Assembly (NCBI GenBank): GCA_027604705.1
Contig: JADHYV010000038.1
Location: 124,001-188,000, forward strand
Direction: 5' to 3'
Origin: Allomyces arbusculus
Taxonomy: Eukaryota; Blastocladiomycota; Blastocladiomycetes; Blastocladiales; Blastocladiaceae
DNA length: 64,000 nt
In this document: positions 43,186-52,380 of the stretch, piece by piece
How the letters are laid out: each line of letters starts with the position of its first letter
Numbering within the stretch: the stretch's first letter is position 1
Notes under the pieces: generated by a model
Database searches by the model: none
The model's input: only the letters and a program-made list of their open reading frames with translations
What the model was told of the DNA's origin: nothing
Translations under genes and position numbers: made by a program

Positions 43186-46100
43186 ATGACCGTCGTTGCT
43201 CGTGTCCAGCCAGGCTCCACTTTACCGCGTTCGACGACCCGTGCCGCTGCACGCGCCATTGCCTGCAAGTCCAACCGGTCCATTGCTCCAACAAACGAGC
43301 CCGGTTCGGTCATGACGCGTCCCAAAGGCGCTCGCCAAGCTGGCGCGACAGCTCAGCCGAATCCCGCGAATGGGGCACCAGCACCCTCTTCAACACCAGT
43401 GGCGGCACCGAGCAGCGTTCCGCCAAATTCGGCTCGCCCGAATCGCCTGGTTCGCATGCCGTCGTGGGCAAGTATCGCTGCAGGTACCGCCACGCCGCCG
43501 ATTCCTGAAGTGCCGCCTGCAGTCCTGGCCGATGCAGCGCCTGCAAGCCCGCCTGCAGCCGCAACAATATCCAGTGCGTTCAAGCTCGCAAAATTACTGA
43601 TCATGGATTGCTTGCTGACATTCTGCGTGCTCTCCACCCAGTAGAACCAGTGGCAGTCCCCGCAACAAAGCCAGCCGATCCCACTCCCGTCGCTTCGCCA
43701 GCCTATGTTATCCGCTCGCCTGGCTCGTCGAATCGCGGTCGGCCACGCACGCGCACGGCTCCCGTCGGTTCGGCCGTTTCCGCGATCCCAGAGCACGCGG
43801 GACTTGCGCAGGGCCATACCATCTCGCTCTCGCGGTCGTCGTCGGTCGCGACCGCTGCCGCTGCCACGCAGTCGCCCGCGCTCGCACCGTGCGCAAAGTG
43901 CTCGTCGGATCCCGCCGATGACGTGCCCAAGCTCAATCCGTTTGCAATGCCGCTCGTGCACGTGCTCGACTTGGCCGATGCAAGTGGGCGGAGAACGCCC
44001 GAGCAGAGCGCGGGGTTGTTGCCCGTGTCGGTGCTGTATGGGCAGAAGTGGGTCGTAGTCGGGTGCCGCGCGGGTCAGATTGTCGTACGTTGACGATAAG
44101 ATTCCGAACCAGTGCATTTGTTCGGTTTGGACTCATGCTCTAATTGTCACTAGATCGTCGATGCCGTCACGCTGACGCCCGTCGCCACGCTCGACGGCCA
44201 CTTGCGCGCCGTGCTTTCTCTCGCGTGGTTTGACGACGACAAGGGTGCATCCGAGTCGCAGGTTATCAGTAGCAGCGCTGATGGCACTGTTCGGGTGCGT
44301 ATCATTTCCTCTGATTCCCCTGTGCTTTCCACGTTTTCTGACCACGCATTCGGCAACCTCCAGATCTGGGATCTTGCGCAACGCACGTGCACTAGCGTGG
44401 TCATTTCCGCCGACGCCGGAAGCGTGTTTGCAACGCAGTACGTGCCCGCCACGCACACGTTGTACCTCGGGTGCCAGAACACGTCGCTGCAATGGCTGCA
44501 CCCGTCCGGCACCCCGACCGACCCGGCCGCCGACGCGCGCACGTTGGCGTACCGCGAACAGTCCTACTTTTTCGCGCCGCGGCCTGTGGCCGCGTTTCTC
44601 AACACCACGTCGCTGCCTTCCTCGCCCAAACCTGTCGCACACATTGTCCCCGATACTGGCGTCCTCGCACACGCGCACGCCGGGTACATCTACGCCGTCA
44701 CGTCCGCGCCGCGACGCGCCTGGCTCGTCACGGGCGGCGGCGACGGCACCGTCAAAGTATGGTCGGTCACGTACTCGGCCCCAACGCTCGTGCGCACGCT
44801 GCGCATCAGCGACGACGACGGGGTCGCGTCGTTCGCGCTCGACCAGGCCGAAACGACGCTGTACGTTGGCCTGCAGAGCGGTGCGATCGCCGTCTGGGAC
44901 TTGGATACCGCGCAGTGCATCCGACAGCTCGTTGAACACACGGACGCGGTCACCTGGGTCGCGACGATGCGCGCGTCCGGCGCGGCGCTCGGGCACGGCA
45001 TGCTCGTGTCGGCGTCGCTCGATGGGTCGATCAAGGTCTGGGCGCAGCGCAGTAATTACCAGTGTCTTGCGACAGTTAATGCGCAGGCACCCGTGGTTGA
45101 TGGCGCGCTTGGGGCCGCACATATCGCGACTGTGCACGAAGATGGACGCACACGTGTGTGGCAGCTACCCGCGGCGGTCCGCGAGCAGCTGGTGGGAGCG
45201 CCCGAAGCGGCTGTTGTTGCACGCGGGGCTGCGGTGGACGACGATGGCGATGCGGATGCGTTGCTCTATGCGCTGCGCAACTGGGTCCCATACCGCACGA
45301 TCTCGGGCGACGACGCGTTCGCCGAGCAGTGCCGTGCCGGCGCGCAGTACTTGCGGTCGGTCCTCACGCAGCTCGGCGCCAACGCGAAGTTGCTTCCTGG
45401 CGCGCCCGGCCGAAACCCGCTGGTACTTGGTCAATTCACGGGGAAGCCGCCCGCTGGACACAATCGTGGCCTGCACGTGCTGTTTTACGGGCACTACGAT
45501 GTCGTGCCTACCGACCCGGAGCAGTGGGAGACGGACCCGTTTACGATGACGGGCCATAACGGGTACGGACTGGCGGTTATTGTTGATCTCATGTGTTATC
45601 ACCTCGCACTTACACTCCCGCTTGACCATACTGTAGATTCTTGTACGGCCGGGGCGTCAGCGACGACAAGGGCCCAATCCTCGCGGCTATCTTTGCTGTC
45701 GCCGACCTGGCGAGCCAAGGCCAGCTGAACGCGACTGTCACGTTCCTGATCGAGGGCGAGGAAGAATCCGGGTCAGCGGGGCTTGCTGAGGCCGTCGAGG
45801 CGCACGCACACGACATTCTCACCCCATCGGCCGTTGACGTGATTCTCATGTCCAACTCGTCGTGGCTCGGCGAAACCGTACCGTGCCTCGTCTACGGGCA
45901 GCGCGGTGTCGTGCATGCACACGTTACCGTTGAGGGCGGCGCCGGGAACGCTGACCGGCACGCGGGTGTTGACGGCGGCGCCGTTGCCGCGGAACCGCTG
46001 CCGGACCTGATCCACGTCCTTGCGAGCCTGCTGGACCCGGCTGCGCCGCACGACCGCCGCGTGCGTATCCCCGGGTTCTACGACGCGGTCGCGCCCATCA

Positions 46101-46792
46101 CCCCCGCCGATGACGCACGGCTCGACGCGCTGGTCGCGCGCATCGTCGCCGTGGGTGACCACCCCGCGGGCGCCGACCCGGCAGCGCTCAAGCACTCGCT
46201 CGTGCAAAAATGGCGCACGCCAACGCTCACCATCGCGCACGTCGGCACGTCGTCGGGCGCGCAGGCCAAGGCTGTGATTTCGCGCCGCGCGACGGCAACG
46301 ATCTCGCTGCGCACGGTCCCACACCAGCATACGGCCGATTTGGTTGCGAGTTTGACGCGGCATTTACATGCGGCGTTTGCGACGTTGCCGCACAGTGCAA
46401 ATCGATTGAGTGTGGCCGTTTCGACGGCGGCTGATTGGTGGGTAGGAAAGCCGGACGGCCCGTACTTTGCGGCCGCGGCACGGGCGCTATCGCGTGTATG
46501 GGGGCGTGGAGATCCGTTGGCGGTGATGGAGGGCGGGTCGACGTTGCCGCTGCATTGGTTGCGTAAGCGGCTCGCGGCCGTGGATGCGGATTGCAGAGAT
46601 GCGGCGACGCCGGTTGTGCCAGTCGTTAATGTCCCGCTCGCGCAGGCGAGTGACCGCGCGCATCTCGCGAACGAACGCATCAGTGTCGCGAACTTGGTCA
46701 CGGGTCGTCGCGCGCTGCGTGAGGTGGTGCGGAATTTGCAGGCCGAGTTTGCGGCGCCGCGTGGCAAGGAGGAGAAAGTCACGAAGGTGTAA
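43186..46792 (+). CDS. Dug2-like WD40 / M20 metallopeptidase (glutathione degradosome)
   Basis: In yeast Dug2 pairs with the amidotransferase-like Dug3 to cleave glutathione in the cytosol. Five exons: 43186-43573, 43642-44084, 44154-44294, 44364-45562 and 45637-46792; 1108 residues with all phases consistent. The first 200 residues are Ala/Pro/Ser-rich; the start may lie further upstream, since HDDHDHPIKTLTAA reads on in frame before 43186. WD40 repeats follow (ATLDGHLRAVLSLAWF, SSSADGTVRIWDLAQ, VTGGGDGTVKVWSV, LQSGAIAVWDLDTAQ, VSASLDGSIKVWAQ). The M20 domain has FYGHYDVVPTDPEQW, FLYGRGVSDDKGPILA across intron 4, EGEEESGSAG and RHAGVDGGAV, matching the metal- and catalysis-bearing motifs. 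The WD40-M20 fusion is diagnostic of Dug2. It is longer than yeast Dug2 (878) mainly by the N-terminal tract. Confidence 0.9.
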
Positions 46793-46853
46793 TTACGATG
46801 TTTGTGCTCTCATCCGTATGAGAGACACTTTGTCTCGCCTCTCCGCTCACAGC

Positions 46854-47112
46854 AGTCTTGTGTCCAAATGGTCAGCTCACTACTCAGAGCGTCGGGTTCG
46901 ACTCCCGACAAGACTTTGGGGCGGTCCGCTGCCTCATGGGTTACTGACAAGATTGTACCAGGGAAGTGTTGAGCTTGGTCTCGAGCATGCCTTCGGGTTG
47001 CTCTTGAGCAAGTTCGCGGTTCCCACCTGGGCTTCGGCCCAACCCGAGCTTCGGCTCACCTTGGGCTCTGCCCACCACTACCCATGAGCGATACCTTGAC
47101 TGCCCCAACTAC
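46854..47112 (+). mobile_element. Candidate tRNA-derived SINE (head plus hairpin-rich body)
   Basis: The head (46854-46915) has a perfect 7-bp acceptor-like stem AGTCTTG/CAAGACT, an A-box-like TGTCCAAATGG at +8 and a perfect T-arm TCGGG-TTCGACT-CCCGA holding a canonical B box GGTTCGACTCC. The middle is too short for a normal D arm plus anticodon arm, so it is not a working tRNA. A body follows with small hairpins (GGGCTTCGGCCC, GAGCTTCGGCTC, GGGCTCTGCCC). The body end TACCCATGAGCGATACCTT recurs about 420 bases on as TACCCATGAGCGACTCCTT. The family name is unknown, and no target-site duplication could be fixed. A decayed tRNA gene by itself is the alternative. Confidence 0.4.
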
Positions 47113-47491
47113 ATTTTGCCGTTGCAGTTTCGGCCGTTTCCGTGCTCTGCGGACCAATCTAGACGGGCGGTGCTTTCTGCTTGTCTGCTTGCACCTGCTC
47201 GCTGCAAATGGATGGCGAGCATGATACAGCATCACTGTTCCAGTTCGCGGTTCCGCACAACTTCACTTACGGTGAGGATGAATTTGAGACCATGGTGCCT
47301 CCTTCGGCTTTGGTGCTGAGAGAGTTGTGAGTCGTAGTGCTGCAAATAAACAATTGCCAAAAACACGCTCTTGTCACTAGTGGACGCAGACCCATCGACC
47401 TTGCCATGTCGAGCAAAAGAGATAAACTATGTGCGCTTCATTCGCATATGAAGCAAATACACGCTACGTTCCATTTAAGGAAAAGAGATTT

Positions 47492-47533
47492 CGGTTCACC
47501 CTTACCCATGAGCGACTCCTTAACCGCCCTAAT
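47492..47533 (+). repeat. Second partial copy of the SINE-like body end
   Basis: TTACCCATGAGCGACTCCTT with flanking ACCGCCCTAA resembles 47080-47112 (CTACCCATGAGCGATACCTT, GACTGCCCCAA). Only this short part is shared, so it may be a truncated copy or the end of a longer diverged element. Confidence 0.45.
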
Positions 47534-47842
47534 TTCTCCTATGTCATCTTCCTGGGGCGCGGGGAGGGGGGGGGGGGTTGAGGGTGCCGCACACGTGTAG
47601 TTTATATCCACCTGGCCATCACGCATGCTACAGAACTGCAGCCGCGCATGAATCCATGACATCCCACGGCTCAGGTGCCGCTCGTTTCCAATAATCGTTT
47701 CTGATGCGAGCCTGACAGTTGCGAGACCAAGGCGTGATGCACGAAGTCAAACGTTGGGCAAGTAGAATGTTTACCTCGACTGCACTGTTTGAGTCTAATT
47801 GAATCCATCCGCGCTTACATCGCAAGGCCAGCATGCCCGTCT

Positions 47843-47920
47843 TGACGGCCCACGACGCCCGCGCATGAGGAGGACTATGGTACGCTCAAGGTCCCTGAGC
47901 TTCCAGCGGCCACGACACCC
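47843..47920 (+). pseudogene. Short copied fragment of the CAP-protein gene tail
   Basis: This plus-strand stretch encodes EEDYGTLKVPELPAATTP and nearly matches the minus-strand coding sequence of the CAP gene at 50319-50397 (EEDYGTLEVPELPAATTP). By eye there are six substitutions and one extra C in 78 bases; four of the six substitutions fall at synonymous third positions. Nothing of the gene before or after is present. It is therefore a dispersed fragment, from this gene or from an unseen paralogue. Confidence 0.85.
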
Positions 47921-48178
47921 CACTGTCCGTAGCTGACCGTCGTCTTTCCTGCTCTTCGCCACTGTTCACGATTCAGGGCGACGGCCAGTTTTCGTCGAGC
48001 ATTGACGTAGGCAAGGACTGACAACCACGTTAGCGACACGACGTTCAGCAAACCGACAATCTGCGCAGCGTGTCATGTTGGGTCCCCTCCCCACTTCACC
48101 AGAAAACAACAAGAATACAAAACATCGGCTCATCTCACCCCCCCCCCCCCTCTCTCCCTTCTGCGCTTTTGCGCACAC

Positions 48179-49334
48179 TTAGTACCGTTCGCGGCGCGAA
48201 TAATCGCGGTCGCGGTCATCACGACGCCCGTAATCGCGGTCGTCGCGGGAACTGCGGCCGTAATCGCGATCGTCGCGCGAACTGCGGCGGTCATCGTACC
48301 GCGACGAGCGGTCCCGCGACCGCGACCGCGAGCGGGAACGGTCGCGCGACGACCGGTGGTAGTCGCGGTCGTCGCCGCCGCGACGGCCGTAGTCGCGGTC
48401 CCGGCCATAGTCGCGGTCACGGTCGCCGTACCCACCGCGGCCACCGCGCGTCTCGCGCTCACGCATTTCGCCTGGAGTTGGGTGGGGAGTGTGCGGAGGT
48501 GAGTGGTGTGGTCAGAAGGAACAGGTGGGGCACGTGAAGGGAGAGGATGACGTACGAGCCGAGAGGCGGCCGAGATAATTGCCAGGGGTCTTCGGGCGCG
48601 GCTTGGTGCGGCGCGACTGTACATTAGAAAAAGGAAATTAATCGAGTCAGGTTGGATCGCAGAACACGGCGCCAGGTTCTAGTGCGGCAAGTGCAGGATG
48701 ACTTAAGACGGTGGAGGCGCACCAGCTCCACAATCATGGAGCGGCCATGGAACTCGCGGCCATGCTCGCCGGCAATCGCGGCCATAGCCTCCTCGTTGGT
48801 CGAGAAGCGAATGAACGCGAACCCGCGGCACTCGCCGAGATGCGGGTCCTTGACGACCGAAACATCGTCGAGCTAGGTCAGGAGAAGAGAAGGAGCACAA
48901 GGGTAAGCAAAGTGGTGCACCGGTATCGCGGCAAGTAGGAATTGCGCATGTACCCGGCCGTAGCGCTGGAAAATGTCGCGCAGCTCGTCCTCGGTCGTGC
49001 GGAAGCTGAGCCCGCGCACGTAGATCTGGTTGCCCGGGTTCTGCGCGCCATCGTCGCTGGCCGAGGTGGAATGGTGATACGGTTGAGGGAGCCGAAGTTG
49101 GTTGGTTGCACGGTCGGTTGAATTGGCGTGGATAGAGGTCGTGGGCGGTTGAGCGGGCAAAGCACGGTGTGGGCACGCCATATCACGACACAGCAAGAAG
49201 CTCGCGCTCGCGCTCGCACGAAGCTGCAGGCTTGGGGGTGTTGAGGTTGAGGTTGAGGTTGAAAAACAGGAGACTCACGCAGCTGGGTCGTCGTAGACGG
49301 CGGGGCGCGGGGCACGGTCGGGCGAGCGCGACAT
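48179..49334 (-). CDS. Tra2-like RRM splicing factor with RS/RD tail
   Basis: Nuclear pre-mRNA splicing regulator, 220 residues in five exons: 49334-49279, 49056-48954, 48872-48723, 48616-48556 and 48471-48179; phases consistent. Start MSRSPDRAPRPAVYDD. One RRM: RNP2 IYVRGLSF, TTEDELRDIFQRYGR, RNP1 CRGFAFIRF and IAGEHGREFHGRSMIVEL. Directly after it come SRRTKPRPKTPGNYLGR, in the position and style of the Tra2 linker (TKRxHTPTPGxYxGR), and then a tail of Arg/Ser and Arg-Asp-Tyr repeats (RDYGRSSRDDRDYGR). SR proteins of this kind are phosphorylated on the tail by SRPK/CLK-type kinases. The RRM is split by two introns, and four introns in a 0.66-kb coding sequence make it the most intron-dense gene here, which allows self-regulation by alternative splicing as known for Tra2 in animals (inference for this gene). 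Confidence 0.85.
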
Positions 49335-50088
49335 GATGGTTGACGGTGTGGTTGGGGGAGCTTGCTGGCAGCAAGGCGAGCGAGGAACAGCAGCGGCAGC
49401 TGTGACAGCGAGCCGAATGCAGTTGGTTGGGCACGGTTGTGAGTGCGGCGGACGGCAAGGAGTAGAAGTTGTCGGCCCGTCCTTGCTCGCGATTCGATTT
49501 TTGGGACTTCGCCGTCGCGGCGGTTGTCTGGCCGGCAAAGGCGCGTGGGAAGGCAGCACGCTCGGTCACGCGGCAGGGCGGCCGTCCCTGCCTTTGTCTG
49601 CTCACTCTTTCGGTGGCTTCTGAACGAACAAACAACAACAAATGCGCAGCAACGGGCAGCAACATGACCACCTTAATCGCGAAGTGGATAACTGGCGGTG
49701 GAGCACGAAGAACGGCGGTCAAAGATGGACAGAAGATTTTTTATGCATGACCAAGAGGCAGCCGACCGTCCAACCCGCGGCAGCAACTGTGCTGCTCGCG
49801 CGCGCAAGGATCATCGACCAGCCCGCCAACATCAAGAGCAAAAACGACGACAACGACACCTCGACGTGGATCAAACACCAACCCAACGCCAAACTGTACG
49901 CGCGCCGGCGACAGGACACGAAACACAAACGAGCACAAATCAAAAACCGACGTGTCGATCAAACCGACACGCCGCACCAGTGCACAAAACATCAAAACCA
50001 ACACACAGCTGCACCAACTCGGTCAACCGCATCTAACGCGATCATCCTTCTCCACTACCTCGCACTTCCTACGTATCGTCATGACCGT
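49335..50088. promoter_or_regulatory. Region upstream of the Tra2-like gene and 3' of the CAP gene
   Basis: 0.75 kb with both neighbours on the minus strand. The part near 49335 should hold the Tra2-like promoter; the A-rich part around 49800-50080 fits the CAP gene's 3' UTR. No gene. Confidence 0.45.
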
Positions 50089-52380
50089 CTAGTAGAACGA
50101 GTCGGCCGCGTCGTCGTTGAGCTTCTTGCCCGGCGCCGCCGTCGTCGTCGCAGCAGCCGACGACGTGGTCGCCGCGGCCGAGGTGGTCGTCGAAGCAGCA
50201 GCGGTCGTCGACGAGGCAGCCTTGGTGGACGAGGCCGTCGCCGTGGCCGTGGCCGTGGCCGTGGCAGTCGGCTTGACCGTCTCCGACGGCACCACGAGGT
50301 CGCCGTACGTGTCGTCCGCGGGCGTCGTGGCCGCCGGCAGCTCGGGGACCTCGAGCGTACCATAGTCCTCCTCCTGCGCGGGCGTCGTGGCCGTCGGGAC
50401 GGGCGTGCTGGCCTTGGGAATCTCACTCACCGAGACGGTGGTCGTCGGCACCACAACCACGGGCGTAGTCTGCTGCGGGGTCGTGGGCACCGTGACGGTC
50501 GACGTGGGGATCGAGGGCACCGTGACGGTCGAGGGAGTCGAGGGGATCGTGGCGGTCGACGTGGGGATCGAGGGCACGGTCACAGTCGACGGAATCGACG
50601 GGATCGTGGACGTGGGGACCGACGGGACGGTCGGGGTGCGAGTTTCGACTGGGACTTCGATCGATCCGTAGTCTTCCTCGACGGGGATCGTCTCGGCGGG
50701 CGATTCCGGGACCGAGGGCTTGGTCGACTTCGGGATTTCGGGCACAACAATCGTTTGCGTCGGGGTAATCGGCACCGTTTGCGTAGGAACCGAAGGCACG
50801 ACGGGCACGGTTTGAGTCGGAACGACAGGCACGACAGGCACGGTTTGAGTCGGCACAACAGGCACGACAGGCACGGTGGCAGTCGGCACGACCGGGACGA
50901 CCACAGTCGAGGGCACCGTCTTCTTGCACTTGGTGATGGTGCGCGTCGCCTTGGAGCACTTCTGCGCGGGCACCGTCTTGACGGGCACCTCGACGGGCTT
51001 GGTCTCAGCGGGCGATTCCGGCACTTGCACCGTGCTCGTGGGCGTCGACGCGGGGTACTCGCAGCCAGGGCCCGGGCACACGGGCGAAGTCGAGGCCGGC
51101 GAGTCGGGCACCGACACCGTGCTGCAGTTGGGGCCGGGGCACACGGGCGTAGTCGAGGCCGGCGAGTCGGGCACCGACACCGTGCTGCAGTTGGGGCCGG
51201 GGCACACGGGCGTAGTCGAGGCAGGCGAATCGGGAATCGGCACCGTCTGCGTGACCGTCTGCGTCGAGGTCGTAGGCGGGACAACGACCGTGTTGGTCTG
51301 CGGCGTCGACGGGACCGTGACCGTGACCACGGGAGTCGACGGAGCCGGGCAGTCGGGCGATCCAGGGCACACCGGAGCGGGCGTCGTCGACGGCGTGGGC
51401 GTGACGACCGGGCAGTCGGGCGAGCCAGGGCAAGTGGGCTGGGTCTTCGTGACGACGACAACGGGCGGCGGGCAGTTGGGCGAGCCGGGGCACGTCTGCA
51501 CGGGCGTCTGCGTGACAATGACGGGCGGCTGCGTCTTGGTGATGACGACGATCGACGGCTTCGGCGCTTCCTTGGTGATCACGACCGTCTTCGGGGGCTG
51601 CGGCTGCTGCGTGACGATCACGACCGGCGGCTTGGCCGCGGGCGTCTGCGTGACGACGACGACCTTGGGCGGCTGGGGCTGCGCCGGCTGGGCAGGCTGG
51701 GCAGGCTGGGCGGGCTGGGCGGGCTGCGCCGGCTGCTGCGGGCCCGGGCACTGGCCGTTGCACTTCTTGATGCAGGCCTGCGACGAGATCCCAAAGTTCT
51801 GGGTCCAGTAATAGGCGTTGCCCATGCCGTTGTAGGTGCCCTTGGCGTAGGCGATGCCGACCTGGTTGACCTCGGGCTCGAGCATGTTCTTGCGGTGGTA
51901 CTCCGAGTTCCACCACTGGCAGCTGACCACGTACTCGGCAGCCGTCATGTCGTCCGAGATCTTGACGTACGGATGCGAGCCAAAGCACGTGCCCTTCTGC
52001 GTCGAGTCGATGCCGACGAGGTTCACGGCCACGTTCTCGACGTAACCGCCCCAGTCGTAGCCAAACGACGAGTAGCGAGCCTTGATCTGGCCGTCCGACT
52101 GGTGCGCCATGGTCGACCGCGACGCCTGCCAGTCGGAACCGGCCTGTGCCGCGTCCTGCAGCGCCTTGTTGATGCAGAGCTCGCCGAGGCCGTGCGCGCG
52201 ACGGATCTCGTTCAACTTGGTCAGCGCGTACTCGACATACTGCGGCACGTTGCCGTCAACGTAGGTCTGCTGGCCCGGGGCTGGCGCCTTGCCGGGAACA
52301 ACGGACCCCGTGCTGCCTTCAACAACGGCGGCCGACGCCGCGAGCAACACCGTGCCGATGGCGGCAGCGGAGAACTTCAT
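50089..52380 (-). CDS. Secreted CAP/SCP/PR-1 domain protein with long Thr/Pro-rich repetitive tail
   Basis: 763 residues, single exon. The chosen ATG 52380 opens a classic signal peptide (MKFSAAAIGTVLLAASAAVV); the frame extends 34 codons up but that is not signal-like. The CAP domain (about 45-200) has YALTKLNEIRRAHGLGELC, STMAHQSDGQIKARY, YDWGGYVENVAVN, SCQWWNSEYHRKNML and NQVGIAYAKG, including the cavity His and Glu motifs (MAH, ENV, EYHRKNM); yeast Pry proteins of this family bind sterols and fatty acids. Then come a QPA repeat run, CPGSPxC modules, three near-identical 21-residue modules around TTPVCPGPNCSTVSVPDSPA, VVPVVPTQTVP repeats, VTVPSIPTST repeats and an Ala/Thr/Ser C-terminus. 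The tail is likely heavily O-glycosylated and set out from or in the cell wall; no GPI signal is evident at the C-terminus (NDDAADSFY). Confidence 0.9.
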   Translation of the reverse strand: MKFSAAAIGTVLLAASAAVVEGSTGSVVPGKAPAPGQQTYVDGNVPQYVEYALTKLNEIRRAHGLGELCINKALQDAAQAGSDWQASRSTMAHQSDGQIKARYSSFGYDWGGYVENVAVNLVGIDSTQKGTCFGSHPYVKISDDMTAAEYVVSCQWWNSEYHRKNMLEPEVNQVGIAYAKGTYNGMGNAYYWTQNFGISSQACIKKCNGQCPGPQQPAQPAQPAQPAQPAQPAQPQPPKVVVVTQTPAAKPPVVIVTQQPQPPKTVVITKEAPKPSIVVITKTQPPVIVTQTPVQTCPGSPNCPPPVVVVTKTQPTCPGSPDCPVVTPTPSTTPAPVCPGSPDCPAPSTPVVTVTVPSTPQTNTVVVPPTTSTQTVTQTVPIPDSPASTTPVCPGPNCSTVSVPDSPASTTPVCPGPNCSTVSVPDSPASTSPVCPGPGCEYPASTPTSTVQVPESPAETKPVEVPVKTVPAQKCSKATRTITKCKKTVPSTVVVPVVPTATVPVVPVVPTQTVPVVPVVPTQTVPVVPSVPTQTVPITPTQTIVVPEIPKSTKPSVPESPAETIPVEEDYGSIEVPVETRTPTVPSVPTSTIPSIPSTVTVPSIPTSTATIPSTPSTVTVPSIPTSTVTVPTTPQQTTPVVVVPTTTVSVSEIPKASTPVPTATTPAQEEDYGTLEVPELPAATTPADDTYGDLVVPSETVKPTATATATATATASSTKAASSTTAAASTTTSAAATTSSAAATTTAAPGKKLNDDAADSFY
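50750..50900 (-). repeat. Tandem VPVVPTQT-coding repeats in the CAP protein tail
   Basis: Four units of about 30 bases coding for VPVVPTQTVPVVP-like sequence, close to identical at DNA level (GGCACGACAGGCACGGTTTG repeated on the plus strand), so recent expansion or gene conversion is likely. Confidence 0.8.
51080..51240 (-). repeat. Three 63-bp repeats coding for SPVCPGPNCSTVSVPDSPA modules
   Basis: Two units are nearly identical at the DNA level (GTCGAGGCCGGCGAGTCGGG and following bases), the flanking units a little more diverged. Each adds two cysteines spaced CPGPxC. Confidence 0.85.

Larger units (their letters stand above)
46793..48178. other. Convergent intergenic region with SINE-like element and gene fragment
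   Basis: 1.4 kb between the DUG2 and Tra2-like stop codons, AT-richer than the flanks. Besides the two items listed separately it has a C13 run before 48150 and a G-run around 47566. No intact gene. Confidence 0.5.

Noticed and set aside
46854-46915. Functional tRNA gene
   Set aside because: The acceptor and T arms are perfect, but there are only 31 bases between them, too few for D and anticodon arms; treated as SINE head or tRNA remnant instead.
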